From NCBI GenBank assembly GCA_050303415.1, contig JBNLBS010000017.1:1-64000 (forward strand): DNA of 64,000 nt, given 5' to 3'. This document shows, one piece after another, positions 33,533-41,046 of this stretch. Below the pieces are notes generated by a model. That model did not search any database, was not told where the DNA came from, and saw nothing but the letters and a program-made list of their open reading frames with translations. This DNA comes from JBNLBS01 sp050303415. GTDB taxonomy: Bacteria; Pseudomonadota; Gammaproteobacteria; Methylococcales; Methylomonadaceae. Every line of letters starts with the position of its first letter. Position 1 is the first letter of the stretch. Position numbers and translations under genes: made by a program.

Positions 33533-34492
33533 CTATAACGCACCGCTGCAACTGCTACCCTGGCCTGCGGTACATGCATAACAATGTTGGCCGGTAAGTA
33601 TCTGATGTTGTGTTAATGTGGCGCTATTAAGTTTGCTTAGATGCAGTCTGTCTGATTGGGGAATATTTAACGGAAAATCCAGCATTTGATTAAAGTCGCA
33701 ATCATAGACATAGCCTTGCCAGTCTATGCTGATGGTATTACGACACATAATGTGTTCCAGGTTTTCTGTCTTGAAGTTGTCTTTAAGTAGTTGCAAATAA
33801 GAATAAATTTGACCGTTGCCGATTAACTGGCTGCCAAAACGTTTAATGGGCAAATTGGTGATAGTAAACAGCTGGTTAAAAACAATATCGTAGTTTTGTT
33901 TTAAAAAATCTTTATACGCTGTTTCCAGTGTTTTTTGTTCCGGGGGAAGTGTCGGGCCTTGCGGGTTAAAGACTAAATTAAGCCGTAAGTCGGTATCTTG
34001 ACGGCCGTAACCCAGCTGGTTGAGTTGTTTTAACGCAGAAATGCTGCTGGAAAATGTGCCTTTACCACGTTGTGCATCAACATTTTCTTCCAGGTAGCAG
34101 GGCAGAGAAGCAACAATTTCTACTTGATGTTGAGCGAGGAATTCTGCCAGATCGTGATAACCATCCTCTTCCAGAATAACCAGGTTACAACGGTCAATCA
34201 CCTTAACACCTATTGATCTGACCTGTTCAACCAGAAACCTGAAGTGAGGATTCATCTCAGGGGCGCCGCCGGTTAAGTCTAAGGTTTGTATCTTTTCTTT
34301 ACGAATAAACTCAATAACCTGCTCAATATTATCCATAGACATTAATTCCGTGCGCTTAGGGCTGGCATTTACATGGCAATGCACGCAGCTTAAGTTACAT
34401 AGGTAGCCTAAGTTGACCTGAACAATTTCTACAGATTTTCGAAAAACCTTGGGAAAGTCAGAAGGAATAAGAAATGGACGGGTGTCATGCAT
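33533..34492 (-). CDS. arsS: arsenosugar biosynthesis radical SAM protein ArsS
   Basis: 319 aa radical SAM enzyme proposed to attach 5'-deoxyadenosyl to dimethylarsenite on the way to arsenosugars. The cluster motif CNLSCVHCHVNASP is near residue 32, followed by LDLTGGAPEMNPHF. The C-terminus CYACTAGQGSSCSGA is the ArsS/TIGR04167 signature with auxiliary cysteines. ArsM, the arsenite methyltransferase needed to provide the methylated substrate, is not in this window. Confidence 0.93.
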   Translation of the reverse strand: MHDTRPFLIPSDFPKVFRKSVEIVQVNLGYLCNLSCVHCHVNASPKRTELMSMDNIEQVIEFIRKEKIQTLDLTGGAPEMNPHFRFLVEQVRSIGVKVIDRCNLVILEEDGYHDLAEFLAQHQVEIVASLPCYLEENVDAQRGKGTFSSSISALKQLNQLGYGRQDTDLRLNLVFNPQGPTLPPEQKTLETAYKDFLKQNYDIVFNQLFTITNLPIKRFGSQLIGNGQIYSYLQLLKDNFKTENLEHIMCRNTISIDWQGYVYDCDFNQMLDFPLNIPQSDRLHLSKLNSATLTQHQILTGQHCYACTAGQGSSCSGAL

Positions 34493-34747
34493 AATTAAAA
34501 TTACAGTTATGAGTAATATATAGTCGGTTTATTTGATAAATTATTACAAAAATATATTAGAAATGTAGCTTATTTTAGATAAATAATTGTTTTAAAAAAG
34601 ATCATTTAACTTCGAAATGCCTTCTTGGATGATGTTGTCGAGCTTAAGTCGTATATTCAGAAAGCATCTTTTTTAAAAAAGCAAAAAAAGAGCTTGGCTT
34701 AAATGAATTTATAGTTATAATGTACAGCTCAATGAGACACACGATTA

Positions 34748-34834
34748 GCCTCGGTGGCGAAATTGGTAGACGCACGGGACTTAAAATCCCGCGCCTTCAC
34801 GGGCGTGCCGGTTCGATTCCGGCCTGAGGCACCA
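34748..34834 (+). tRNA. tRNA-Leu (anticodon UAA)
   Basis: 87 nt including an encoded CCA. The acceptor stem GCCTCGG/CTGAGGC has one G-U pair, the D-arm contains AATTGGTAGACGC, the anticodon stem GGGA/TCCC encloses CTTAAAA (anticodon TAA), a long variable arm GCCTTCACGGGC is present as in all leucine tRNAs, and the T-loop is GGTTCGATTCC. Confidence 0.96.
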
Positions 34835-34843
34835 TACGAATTT

Positions 34844-34880
34844 AAAGAGCTGTAGCAATTTTTGCTACAGCTCTTTTTTT
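34844..34880 (+). terminator. rho-independent terminator of tRNA-Leu
   Basis: Perfect 15-bp stem (AAAGAGCTGTAGCAA at 34844-34858 with its complement at 34862-34876), 3-nt loop, followed by T-run, ten bases behind the tRNA. Confidence 0.93.
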
Positions 34881-35039
34881 AAATTTATGGGCACAGTTCT
34901 ATAGCAAAAACACAGCTATTTAGTTGCTGCGCTATCATTTTGATTTTTTGCAAGCGCTTTGCATTAAAGTATTCGACTCAATCAAAACCAGCACCTTACC
35001 CAAAAATGTCCGTTATTTAGAGCGGCAGGCAATCGTAGC

Positions 35040-35930
35040 TTATTTGTTAACCAGTATCTTTGTTAAAACGCCAATTTCTTGAAATTTAAGCGCGGTATCA
35101 TTGGCTTCATCCAGTGTTTTCTTCGATAGGACAATACTCGGCAGGCTTAGAAAAATTTTCTTTGCCTCTTTAAGAGAGACTTGGGTGATTTTCCTGACTA
35201 ATTTGATCGTTGCAATTTTGTCTTTCCCTTCGGAAACAATTTGTACGTCATAGCTGCTGGAATTTGTTTCGCTACTATTATTTTCTGATACCAAGCGTGA
35301 TTCTGATTCGCTCATACCTACATCATCTTGTTTTATTATCAGATGACCGGTTATATAGGTTCCGTAAGTTAAATCGTTTGTTTTTTTTCCATTAAAAGTT
35401 ACCAAGTCATCGCAACTTCCGTGTCCTCCTGAAAAACGTATATAGACCTCATCGCCATTTCGCATATATAAATCTAAGCCGCCATTGCCTGATAAGAGTA
35501 GACTGGATGGCCTGTTTATATGTTCATTGGGTCGATCAGCCACATCGGTACTATCTATTCTTAACTCAAAAAGCGGATAAGTTCTATAGTGGGCTCTATA
35601 GTTATGAAGATTAACCATAAAGCGACAATCAGCATTGACGGAATTAGTATTTAATCCTACGCCAACATCAAAGTGATAATAACCGGTTATTGGGGCAATA
35701 AATTTATTACTGTCATTTTTCCAACCGTTTCCAATATTGTAATCCGCAGTAGATGAAATAAAAGGTATGTTTTCACCTGACTGGACAGAGACAGAGTCGT
35801 CCACGTAAGCTTTAAACAGAACGGAACTTTCACTGCCAAATCCAATGACGGGTATTAACAAAAGAAATCCGAATGAGAAAAAACGGCATAGAAACCTTAA
35901 TATATAGGGGTGGTTAAAGTGATTATTCAT
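35040..35930 (-). CDS. secreted C1q-like protein with L7/L12-like C-terminal domain
   Basis: 296 aa from ATG 35930 (MNNHFNHPYILRF), chosen because GGAGGG precedes it by 5 nt. A signal peptide or anchor covers about 1-35. Residues about 38-199 read as a C1q/TNF-like jelly roll: FKAYVDDSVSVQSGENIPF, FIAPITGYYHFDVGVGL, YMRNGDEVYIRFSGG. A Ser/Asn/Glu linker (206-226) leads to residues 227-296, which resemble the C-terminal domain of ribosomal protein L7/L12 (IATIKLVRKIT, VSLKEAKKIF, AL-K-EIGVLTKILV). I know of no function for this combination. Both domain calls are by eye. Confidence 0.75.
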   Translation of the reverse strand: MNNHFNHPYILRFLCRFFSFGFLLLIPVIGFGSESSVLFKAYVDDSVSVQSGENIPFISSTADYNIGNGWKNDSNKFIAPITGYYHFDVGVGLNTNSVNADCRFMVNLHNYRAHYRTYPLFELRIDSTDVADRPNEHINRPSSLLLSGNGGLDLYMRNGDEVYIRFSGGHGSCDDLVTFNGKKTNDLTYGTYITGHLIIKQDDVGMSESESRLVSENNSSETNSSSYDVQIVSEGKDKIATIKLVRKITQVSLKEAKKIFLSLPSIVLSKKTLDEANDTALKFQEIGVLTKILVNK

Positions 35931-36156
35931 AAAGCCCTCCATCAAAGACTTAGATATTATGGCTGCTTAAGGTATTTCATATCCAGAAGAGTCAGAACTG
36001 AATGATTTTTTATGTTAATGCTGTTAAGTATAGTTCAATGATTTCTATTCAGAAATAGTTGAGTTATTGGGGGAAGGCAATATCAGGTAACGACTATCTT
36101 CTACTGTTGATGGTTTAGGTTATTGGCTTAAGATCATCCGGCCTCTGATTCTCTAG

Positions 36157-36605
36157 CGTTTTAAATTCAGATCAGGTATTCAGGAAAAGCATTTGGATAT
36201 CATGATTTAATTTCAATACTTCCAGCATAAGAAAAAAAAAGAAATAGAGAACTATCTGGATTTTCCTGCTTTAGTTGTTAATACAGAAGCCCGGTTTGAC
36301 AGTGATAAACTGCTGCAGTTTGTGTGTTACCTTGTTTTCAATGTGAATAAGCTTTCCTCGATAGGCAATTCATCCAGATCGTTTTTGCCGTCAGTGTTAG
36401 AGACAAAGATGTTGGAATAGCCAAGTTGGAGTATGTGTCTGGTAAATTTATTAAATCAAAGTAAGTAAAACCCAAAAGCGGTGTTAACTGGACTGGGGTT
36501 GGCAATTGATGAGGAAATTATCACTCGGCATGGTGATAATACAGGGACGGAAAATAACCCAGAGAGAGGTGTCGAGCTTACGTTGTTATTCCTCGTTAAT
36601 TTTAT
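36157..36605 (+). pseudogene. decayed histidine kinase fragment (HATPase domain)
   Basis: One reading frame, interrupted by stops at 36208, 36418 and 36466, still reads as a histidine kinase ATPase domain: LDFPALVVNTEARFDSDKLL then QFVCYLVFNVNKLSS (N-box region), and after the stops VLTGLGLAIDEEIITRHGDN and ENNPERGVELTL (the G2 box and C-terminal strands). The catalytic histidine domain and the usual D-x-G-x-G segment are not seen. This is an old nonsense-ridden relic in a gene-poor 680-nt gap. Confidence 0.6.
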
Positions 36606-36613
36606 ATCAATTA

Positions 36614-36853
36614 TTAAGCGGTACTTGCTAAACTGTACAGCCGATACCATTCCTCATCCAGGTTGTTGTCCGGTAAACTTTCATTGGCGCGGGTATACCA
36701 ATATTCGGCATTGCCCAAATCACCCTCGACCCTGTGTAAGTAACCGTGAATCTGACAGGCAAGCGGATCGGAATATGTTTGAACCAGTTGATGTGCTTCA
36801 TCCCAGTATCCATCCTTGGCTTTATTTAATACTTCAATATAATTTAACGCCAT
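36614..36853 (-). CDS. small TPR-like conserved protein
   Basis: 79 aa cytosolic protein, helical throughout, with a tetratricopeptide-like pattern: YWDEAHQLVQTYSDPLACQI and then HGYLHRVEGDLGNAEYWYTR. Short proteins of this type are conserved in proteobacteria, without a known function. The length and the strong conservation-like residues (H-Y-L-H-R-V-E-G-D) argue for a real gene. It is 86 nt upstream of the SirB2 gene on the same strand. Confidence 0.75.
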   Translation of the reverse strand: MALNYIEVLNKAKDGYWDEAHQLVQTYSDPLACQIHGYLHRVEGDLGNAEYWYTRANESLPDNNLDEEWYRLYSLASTA

Positions 36854-36938
36854 TTTGATTTCTCCGGTTTTAATGCGTTGACCCGTGAGACTTTAACGGG
36901 GGCTTTTCTTCAAAAGCCAAACGGCAACACAGGCTGAT

Positions 36939-37298
36939 TTAGAAAATCAGTACTTGCTTGCTCACTGCCACCGCAGCTATATAAGCAAAACAAATTAATA
37001 CTCCGGCAAAAGCCAACCAGCGGGCTTTGTTTTGACAACGCATAAAGATAATGCCGAAGCCTATATAACCGAATAAAGCGGTGATTTTTGCAATAATCCA
37101 GCCGTAGTTTCCGTCTAACCAATTGCCTTGGATAACCAATGAAATGCCGCTGATTAACAATAAGGTATCGATAATATGCGGTGTTATTTTAAGCCATTTA
37201 TGGCTTAATAATTCCGGTTTAAATTCGCTCATGAAGGCTCGGGCAATAAATCCGGATATGGCCAGGATAACAAAGGTCAAGTGTAGGTATTTGATCAT
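36939..37298 (-). CDS. SirB2 family membrane protein
   Basis: 119 aa integral membrane protein with four hydrophobic helices, starting IKYLHLTFVILAISGFIARA. The H-W-K...P-H-I-I-D-T-L-L-L-x-S-G pattern (SHKWLKITPHIIDTLLLISG) is the SirB2 signature. Function is not established in this family. It is a single gene with no strong functional neighbour. Confidence 0.9.
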   Translation of the reverse strand: MIKYLHLTFVILAISGFIARAFMSEFKPELLSHKWLKITPHIIDTLLLISGISLVIQGNWLDGNYGWIIAKITALFGYIGFGIIFMRCQNKARWLAFAGVLICFAYIAAVAVSKQVLIF

Positions 37299-37561
37299 GT
37301 ATTGGGCAATTCTATCGCAATAGTTTGCTATAGGTTACCGCTGTACGGGTGCTTTCTCAAGTAATCAGTTTTACAGGCGGTCGGTTTTAACCCGGAAATT
37401 TCATGATATCGGTGATTAAATCCCTTGTATTTATATGATTCAGGAATTTATGGTACGTTCGATAATCCAGTTTGTACTCGAATGGTTTTCAGAATCTCCA
37501 TTTATCTCATGAATTATCCGGGATAAACCGCCTTTAGCTTTCTTCTCCATAAGTAGAATTA

Positions 37562-37714
37562 TTACCAGTTTAGTCCAATCATAATAAAGACGGTAATAAT
37601 GCCGAACGTGACAATGTCCTGGGAGATTTCATCCCAGTTGAGTCTTTTGTGATCTTGCATCAGATCTTCAATCCGGTTGTGAACTTGGTCTTGCATATGT
37701 ATACGTGTCATCAT
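37562..37714 (-). CDS. 50-aa single-span membrane protein in the lexA operon
   Basis: Short gene starting with ATG at 37714 (or the adjacent ATG at 37711). Its product has a charged, helical N-terminal half (MQDQVHNRIEDLMQDHKRLN) and a C-terminal hydrophobic helix (about 34-48, DIVTFGIITVFIMIGLNW). GAGGAC lies 7 nt before the ATG. It begins 15 nt after the lexA stop, so it is almost certainly co-transcribed and SOS-controlled. I recognise no family; small membrane proteins in lexA operons elsewhere can be SOS cell-division inhibitors. Confidence 0.68.
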   Translation of the reverse strand: MMTRIHMQDQVHNRIEDLMQDHKRLNWDEISQDIVTFGIITVFIMIGLNW

Positions 37715-37728
37715 GGTTTTGTCCTCGG

Positions 37729-38355
37729 TTAGTGTTTATAACTGCGCATTTGACCAACCAATACACCTTGAATTTCAACTTGCTGGGGTTTGAAACGCAT
37801 GGCTTGCATGTTCTGGTTGGCTGGAATTAATACCGTTTCGTGCGGATATTGCTCGATATACTTAAGTGTGGCTTCGGTTTTATCAATCAGGGCGACGACA
37901 ATTTCACCATTGCGGGCATGACTGCGTTGCTCAATAATGACCCAATCTCCATCATAAATGCCATCGTCTATCATTGAATCGCCTTTAACTTGCAGGATAT
38001 AGCAGGGCTGTTCGGTTTGTAGCTGTTCGGGTACCTGCATATAGCTAATGGTTTCAATTGCCTCAATGGGACGGCCGGCGGCAATTTGCCCGACAAAAGG
38101 AAGGCCTGTTTCCGAACCGTCTTCCGACATCGACGGAAGATTTTTTAGCCGAACCCCCCGTTGTTTTCTATTGAGCGGTTCGACCAAACCTGATTCAATA
38201 AGTCCTTGAATATGTTTATGCAGTGAACCGCGAGATTTTAGCCCCATTGCCAGACATAATTCATCCAAAGTAGGTGGGTGATCAAACATTTCCTGATTGT
38301 TTAACAGAAAATCGAACACTTCCTGTTGTTTTCTTGTTAGATTGGATTTTTTCAA
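37729..38355 (-). CDS. lexA: SOS regulator LexA
   Basis: 208 aa repressor and serine peptidase. The N-terminal winged helix (about 1-70) includes PPTLDELCLAMGLKSRGSLH. The self-cleavage site Ala-Gly is at A93-G94 (QIAAGRPIEAI), the catalytic serine is S127 (KGDSMIDDG) and the lysine is K165 (EATLKYIEQ). The DNA-binding helix is unlike that of E. coli LexA, in line with a different operator. GGAGAAC precedes the start. It is followed by a small membrane-protein gene. Confidence 0.96.
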   Translation of the reverse strand: MKKSNLTRKQQEVFDFLLNNQEMFDHPPTLDELCLAMGLKSRGSLHKHIQGLIESGLVEPLNRKQRGVRLKNLPSMSEDGSETGLPFVGQIAAGRPIEAIETISYMQVPEQLQTEQPCYILQVKGDSMIDDGIYDGDWVIIEQRSHARNGEIVVALIDKTEATLKYIEQYPHETVLIPANQNMQAMRFKPQQVEIQGVLVGQMRSYKH

Positions 38356-38393
38356 CTTATGTTCTCCATTGGTTTTGTTTAATAGTAGATAAA

Positions 38394-38408
38394 GAACGAA
38401 AAGAGAAC
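38394..38408 (-). promoter_or_regulatory. candidate LexA operator GTTC-N7-GTTC
   Basis: Minus-strand GTTCTCTTTTCGTTC, a direct repeat of GTTC with 7-nt spacing, 39 nt upstream of lexA. This is the LexA motif known from alphaproteobacteria, and is unlike the CTGT-N8-ACAG palindrome of E. coli. It fits autoregulation, but only one copy was found. Confidence 0.6.
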
Positions 38409-38503
38409 AAGTATTTTGATTGATTTTTTTATTTTTTTCTTGTGTTTTCTTTTTAATATATTGTTTTTAATGGTAATTTAATATTTTTAATTATGAGTGA
38501 AAA

Positions 38504-39673
38504 ATGGCAATAGAGAACGGAATTAGACAGATTTGTGATGAAATACGACTTTGGCGACAACATTTTCATCGCCATCCTGAAACGGCTTATGAAGAAACGG
38601 GAACAGCACAATTTATTGCTGATAAATTAACCGAATTTGGTCTTCAGGTTCATCAGGGGATGGCGGTCACGGGCGTGGTCGGTTGTTTATCGGCAGGCAA
38701 TAGTCAACGCAAAATTGCATTACGTGCAGATATGGATGCCTTATTTATTCAAGAGCAGAATCAACTGGAGTATAAGTCAGTTCATGATGGAAAAATGCAT
38801 GCCTGTGGTCATGATGGTCATTGTGCCATGTTGCTGGGAGCGGCAAAATATTTAGCTGGAAATTCCAATTTTGACGGTACGGTTTATTTTATTTTTCAGC
38901 CTGCAGAGGAGGCTCGAGCCGGTGCCGAGAAAATGATTGCCGAGGGTTTGTTTGAGCTGTTTCCGGTAGATATGGTTTTTGGCCTGCATAATTTTCCTGA
39001 TGTGCCGACCGGACATTTTGCCGTTAAAGCGGGTGCCTTGATGGCCTCCTTTGATTGTTTCGAAATTACACTGAAAGGTAAGGCCAGTCATGCAGCAATG
39101 CCGCACTTGGGTAATGATGCCGTGGTTGCGGCGGCTCAAATAATAACTGCATTGCAGACTATTGTGAGTCGAAATGTTGACCCGGCAGATTCGGCAGTGG
39201 TGACTGTTACCCAAATTCATGGCGGCCATACCTGGAATGCAATTCCTGAAACAGTGGTTATCAGAGGCACCTTCCGCTGTTTTAATGCAGCAGTACAAAC
39301 CCTGATAAAAAAAAGAATTGAACAGATCGCGCAATCCATTGCCCAAGGTTTTTCCATTTTAGCTGAACTGGCTTTTAACCCTGAAAACCCAGGTTACCCG
39401 GTCACCGTTAATAGTCAAAAAGCAACTGAAATTGCGATTAAGGCGGCGACGGCTGTGGTGGGCAGTGAATGTGTAGATTTACAGCCAACCCCAAGTATGG
39501 GCTCGGAAGACTTTGCCTTTATGTTGCAGGAAAAACCGGGTTGTTATGTTTGGCTGGGTAACGGTTCATCAGAGGGCGGTTGTTTGTTGCACAACCCGAA
39601 TTATGACTTTAATGACGATATTTTACCGGCAGGGGTGGCTTATTGGGTTGAGCTGGTCAGAACGTGCCTCTAA
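38504..39673 (+). CDS. M20 family metallopeptidase (amidohydrolase, hippurate hydrolase type)
   Basis: 389 aa cytosolic enzyme, a typical length. Metal and catalytic motifs: ADMDALFIQEQN, HACGHDGHCAMLLGAAKYL, QPAEEARAGAEKM, and the C-terminal histidine region LLHNPNYDFNDDILPAG. Such enzymes hydrolyse N-acyl amino acids or related amides. The gene diverges from lexA and shares its promoter region. Confidence 0.93.
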   Translation: MAIENGIRQICDEIRLWRQHFHRHPETAYEETGTAQFIADKLTEFGLQVHQGMAVTGVVGCLSAGNSQRKIALRADMDALFIQEQNQLEYKSVHDGKMHACGHDGHCAMLLGAAKYLAGNSNFDGTVYFIFQPAEEARAGAEKMIAEGLFELFPVDMVFGLHNFPDVPTGHFAVKAGALMASFDCFEITLKGKASHAAMPHLGNDAVVAAAQIITALQTIVSRNVDPADSAVVTVTQIHGGHTWNAIPETVVIRGTFRCFNAAVQTLIKKRIEQIAQSIAQGFSILAELAFNPENPGYPVTVNSQKATEIAIKAATAVVGSECVDLQPTPSMGSEDFAFMLQEKPGCYVWLGNGSSEGGCLLHNPNYDFNDDILPAGVAYWVELVRTCL

Positions 39674-39686
39674 CGCTGATTTATAA

Positions 39687-40295
39687 TTAGTCAGTTTTTA
39701 GTTTGGAAAACATATGGCGCATTTTTTCCGCCTTGGTTTTTAAATAAGCCCTATTGTCATTATGCAAATCCGATTCAATCGGAATTCGACCGGAGACATT
39801 AATACCCAGTCGTTGCAGTTCTTCAATTTTTTTAGGATTATTGGTAATAAGTTTGATGGATTTGATGTTAAGGCTCTTCAGCATCAGTGCCGCCACATCA
39901 TATTCACGTTCATCTGCTTTATGTCCCAGGTGAATATTGGCATCGACGGTATCCATCCCTTCATCCTGCAGGTTGTAAGCCTGCAGTTTTTTTAACAGTC
40001 CGATCCCTCGGCCTTCCTGGCGCAAGTAGATTAAAACACCTTTGCCGGCATCATTAATCAGTTTGAGGGCCATATCCAATTGTTCGCCGCAATCACAGCG
40101 TCTGGAGCCTAAGACATCACCAGTAAAACATTCGGAATGCATGCGTACCGGAACATCGTCCTGAGCACTAACATCACCTTTAACAAAAGCAATATGCTCT
40201 TTATCATCAATATTGTTGCTGTAGTAATGCAATATAAACTCGCCGTGTTCTGTCGGGATGCGAGTTTGTACCAAGTCTTTAAGTTCTGCTTTCAC
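39687..40295 (-). CDS. ribA: GTP cyclohydrolase II
   Basis: 202 aa enzyme for the first step of riboflavin synthesis (GTP to 2,5-diamino-6-ribosylamino-pyrimidinone phosphate). Zinc ligands are in ECFTGDVLGSRRCDCGEQLD, and the region IYLRQEGRGIGLLKKL, with the catalytic Arg and the family's nucleotide-binding residues, is intact. The stand-alone form of normal length, not fused to RibB. It is convergent with the M20 gene. Confidence 0.97.
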   Translation of the reverse strand: MKAELKDLVQTRIPTEHGEFILHYYSNNIDDKEHIAFVKGDVSAQDDVPVRMHSECFTGDVLGSRRCDCGEQLDMALKLINDAGKGVLIYLRQEGRGIGLLKKLQAYNLQDEGMDTVDANIHLGHKADEREYDVAALMLKSLNIKSIKLITNNPKKIEELQRLGINVSGRIPIESDLHNDNRAYLKTKAEKMRHMFSKLKTD

Positions 40296-40474
40296 GTAAA
40301 TGGGTCGATTAGAAAAGTGTGGCGTATTTTACCAATTCATGGGAATTAAGACTAAAAACTTTTAATAAAGTTTGTCCGAATAGTTTTTTAGCCGCTGTTT
40401 TTGTATCAAAAGGGGCATCTTGCTATGCTTAACAGTAATTTGTTATTTAGGCGTTGAGCCAAGAGTAGTGGACA

Positions 40475-40972
40475 ATGAATTTACGTCGCTTTATATGGAA
40501 TTGCCGTTGGCTGACTGATGAACAGAGGATCAGGTGGTATCCGGCTTTTTGGTTGATGAATATCAAGGTGTTGTCGCTTTCACCCTGTTGGCGGGAAGTG
40601 ACCGTTTTATTGCCGCATAGCTGGATTGCAACTAACACCGGTGGTAGTCTGTTTGGTGGTTTTCAGGCCAATTTGGCTGATCCGATTGCCGCGATGGCTT
40701 GTTTAAAAGTATTTCCCGGTTATTCGGTCTGGACGCGCTCATTACACCTGGATTTTAAGGACGAAGGCAGGACGGATCTGGAGTTGCGTTTTAAAATGCT
40801 GCCGGAACAGGAACAACAGATCAGGCAGGATTTAGAGAACAAAGGACGGAGTACACCTTGTTTTGAATACGGCTATTATCTAAATAATGGACATTTATGT
40901 ACTAAAGTAAAAGCAACTATTGCTATCCGCCCGTTGGGATACAAAAAACATTATAGAATACAACAGCAATAG
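40475..40972 (+). CDS. DUF4442 hotdog-fold thioesterase-like protein
   Basis: 165 aa soluble protein with the DUF4442/PaaI-like pattern: SIDE-type pocket around NTGGSLFGGFQANLADPIAA and a following helix MACLKVFPGYSVWTRSLHLD. The family is related to acyl-CoA thioesterases but lacks a characterised substrate. The start ATG at 40475 is near a weak ribosome-binding site. A UPF0182 gene follows 74 nt downstream. Confidence 0.8.
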   Translation: MNLRRFIWNCRWLTDEQRIRWYPAFWLMNIKVLSLSPCWREVTVLLPHSWIATNTGGSLFGGFQANLADPIAAMACLKVFPGYSVWTRSLHLDFKDEGRTDLELRFKMLPEQEQQIRQDLENKGRSTPCFEYGYYLNNGHLCTKVKATIAIRPLGYKKHYRIQQQ

Positions 40973-41046
40973 TAACGCTATATATCGTAGAGTGATAGAA
41001 TGGGCCGGATTGACCGAGCACTATTTCTTATATAGAAGAGGAAACT

